Shown here one piece after another: positions 6,375-6,767 of a stretch of 6,767 nt of DNA. Each line of letters starts with the position of its first letter. Within the stretch, counting starts at the first letter, position 1. A program made the position numbers and the translations under genes. Source of the stretch: Cyclobacteriaceae bacterium (GTDB lineage Bacteria > Bacteroidota > Bacteroidia > Cytophagales > Cyclobacteriaceae); the NCBI GenBank assembly GCA_026994125.1, contig JALWRJ010000199.1, positions 1 to 6,767 on the forward strand, given 5' to 3'. A model generated the notes under the pieces. It searched no databases and was not told where the DNA came from. It worked only from the letters and a program-made list of their open reading frames with translations.

Positions 6375-6767
6375 CTAATGACGTCTTTTTCTAGGCTTGC
6401 CATTTTTATAGGCAGGTTTCGGTCTTTTTCCTCTACCCATTTTGTTGCTGGAACCAAAAATATTGGGAGGTAAAAAATAATCAGCCCTGATACTAAGCAC
6501 AAAATAACCATCTTTATTGTCGGGATTGCCTCTTTTAGCACCAGGTTGTGCTACTTGCCCATCCAATTCAAATCGCTTATCGCTCATGGCTGCTGCTAAA
6601 GGGTCGCTAAAGGCGGCTATACCTGGATAAACGGTGCTAACATCATCTAAGTAATCGGTAAAGGTAAAACGGTAAGCACCCGAAACAGTGATGTTAAGAA
6701 AAGGAGTAGCCATGATTTTGGCACCTCCTCCTACGGGGATAACCATGGTTATTGGAGCGTATTTTAC
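6375..6767 (-). CDS. Outer-membrane beta-barrel protein, DUF6089-like, C-terminal part
   Basis: The minus-strand frame is open from the right edge (6767) to TAG at 6377-6375, leaving about 130 C-terminal residues. The Met at 6746 is internal: seven in-frame codons (VKYAPIT) precede it without a stop, and the sequence there already reads like a barrel strand (PVGGGAKI). Alternating strands and the motif FTFTDYLDDVSTVYPG match the conserved C-terminal part of DUF6089-type outer-membrane proteins of Bacteroidota. The motif is followed by PLAAAMSDKR, a KRGNPDNKDGYF turn and a final strand (FVLSIRADYFLPPN). The barrel is followed by about 25 strongly basic residues (GRGKRPKPAYKNGKPRKRRH). The family's role is not established. 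The gene is convergent with the dehydratase, the stops 17 bp apart, and is not part of that operon. Confidence 0.75.
   Translation of the reverse strand, partial: VKYAPITMVIPVGGGAKIMATPFLNITVSGAYRFTFTDYLDDVSTVYPGIAAFSDPLAAAMSDKRFELDGQVAQPGAKRGNPDNKDGYFVLSIRADYFLPPNIFGSSNKMGRGKRPKPAYKNGKPRKRRH

Noticed and set aside
6396..6416. Hairpin CTTGCC/GGCAGG (9-nt loop) downstream of the dehydratase as a terminator
   Set aside because: The stem is only 6 bp with one wobble pair, it lies inside the convergent barrel gene, and the following T-run is interrupted. It might still help end transcription, but the sequence does not support calling it.

Overview
The window looks like a piece of a Bacteroidota chromosome (Cytophagales/Flavobacteriales-like). 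The evidence is a C-terminal type A sorting domain of the type IX secretion system (T9SS), an outer-membrane barrel ending with the TDYLDDVS motif of DUF6089-type proteins, a TAnnTTTG promoter-like element, AT-rich sequence, and genes that mostly lack Shine-Dalgarno sites.

Layout. At the left edge (1-77, minus strand) is the start of a gene for a small NAD(P)-binding Rossmann protein, cut off by the window. About 455 bp of non-coding DNA follows; it serves two divergent genes and carries one plausible promoter and a possible leader mini-ORF. Then come three plus-strand genes packed without gaps: a 1245-aa secreted T9SS cargo protein (534-4271), a 61-aa protein with a signal peptide, a Gly/Pro linker, a hydrophobic segment and a basic tail (4268-4453), and a 634-aa membrane-anchored nucleotide-sugar 4,6-dehydratase of the CapD/WbpM/PglF family (4453-6357). 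The junctions are ATGA and TAATG, so the three are almost certainly one operon with coupled translation. After a 17-bp gap, the 3' part of a convergent minus-strand outer-membrane barrel gene runs off the right edge.

How they may work together (inference). All three operon genes concern the cell surface: a large beta-solenoid/Ig-like protein exported and probably anchored by T9SS, a tiny protein with the layout of an exosortase-type sorting substrate, and an enzyme for making 4-keto-6-deoxy sugars for surface polysaccharide or glycan. The least described element is the 61-aa protein. It resembles the short 'CTERM'-like proteins of Bacteroidota, although no exosortase gene lies in the window. 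No CRISPR array, tRNA, rRNA or insertion sequence was seen.
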